NCBI GenBank assembly: GCA_934249275.1
Contig: CAKQKT010000041.1
Span: forward strand, 1 to 14,870
Direction: 5' to 3'
Length of the DNA stretch: 14,870 nucleotides
From: an uncultured Sutterella sp.
GTDB lineage: Bacteria > Pseudomonadota > Gammaproteobacteria > Burkholderiales > Burkholderiaceae_F
Within the stretch, counting starts at the first letter, position 1, and each line of letters begins with the position of its first letter. Both the position numbers and the translations under genes were made by a program. Shown here in pieces: positions 14,784 through 14,870 of the stretch. The notes below the pieces were generated by a model. It was not told where the DNA came from, made no database searches, and was given only the letters and a program-made list of their open reading frames with translations.

Positions 14784-14870
14784 TTACTTGGCAGCGAGTT
14801 CCTTGACGAGCGCGACCATGCCGTCGAAGTTGCGGATGGACTTCGTCATGATGAGGTACTTGCCGTTGAC
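14784..14870 (-). CDS. C-terminal end of a DsbA/DsbL-like thiol oxidase (runs off window)
   Basis: Only the last 28 residues are in the window, beginning VNGKYLIMTKSIRNFDGMVA and ending KELAAK before the TAA at 14784-14786. A 'VNGKY' strand followed by a final amphipathic helix is how DsbA-family proteins end (the strand after the cis-Pro loop, then the last helix). The catalytic CxxC lies outside the window. The position directly upstream of dsbI on the same strand makes a periplasmic oxidase that is recharged by DsbI the likely identity. With so few residues the call rests largely on context. Confidence 0.65.
   Translation of the reverse strand, partial: VNGKYLIMTKSIRNFDGMVALVKELAAK

Noticed and set aside
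1..14870. CRISPR array, insertion sequence, prophage or tRNA gene
   Set aside because: I saw no regularly spaced repeats, transposase or integrase motifs, terminal inverted repeats or tRNA cloverleaf; all long stretches are explained by the genes listed.

Overview
The window looks like chromosomal DNA of a Gram-negative, GC-rich, probably anaerobic or microaerophilic betaproteobacterium. The supporting points are an OmpC-type porin ending in Phe, a DcuC-type dicarboxylate carrier, a DsbL/DsbI pair and an anaerobe-like IlvD. A gut Burkholderiales of the Sutterella/Parasutterella kind fits best, but this is inference from gene content; no rRNA or other phylogenetic marker is present. There is no tRNA, rRNA, CRISPR array, insertion sequence or phage gene.

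Layout. (1) 1-188, minus strand: the N-terminal part of a MerR-family regulator, divergent from an operon of a secreted SGNH-hydrolase-like protein (414-1208) and a porin (1235-2392). (2) 2480-3487, minus: a LysR-type regulator, divergent from an operon of an argininosuccinate-lyase-like enzyme (3687-5111) and a DcuC-family transporter (5165-6535). (3) 6751-8409, minus: ilvD, convergent with the transporter. (4) 8720-11881, plus: a 1053-residue DUF4145-UvrD-type helicase with a DEDDh exonuclease domain inserted in it; a possible 40-codon ORF lies in its leader. (5) 11969-13354, minus: a MATE-family exporter, sharing a bidirectional terminator with the helicase. (6) 13722-14402 and 14784-14870, minus: dsbI and the 3' end of a dsbL/dsbA-like gene, separated by an intrinsic terminator.

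How the parts may work together. The promoter regions of the SGNH-porin operon and the lyase-DcuC operon carry the same composite 26-bp element, TTGC-N7-GCAAA-N5-TTTGC. In each case it ends exactly 97 bp upstream of the first start codon. It contains a LysR-type T-N11-A box, and the second copy lies in the lysR/lyase divergent promoter. I infer that the LysR protein controls both operons. Together they would form one pathway: an exported hydrolase, an outer-membrane pore, an inner-membrane dicarboxylate carrier, and a cytoplasmic C-N (or C-O) lyase that probably releases fumarate. The lyase has Asn where argininosuccinate lyases have the active-site His, and a diverged arginine-binding loop, so its substrate is probably not argininosuccinate. 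This module and the helicase-exonuclease fusion are the two most interesting things in the window.
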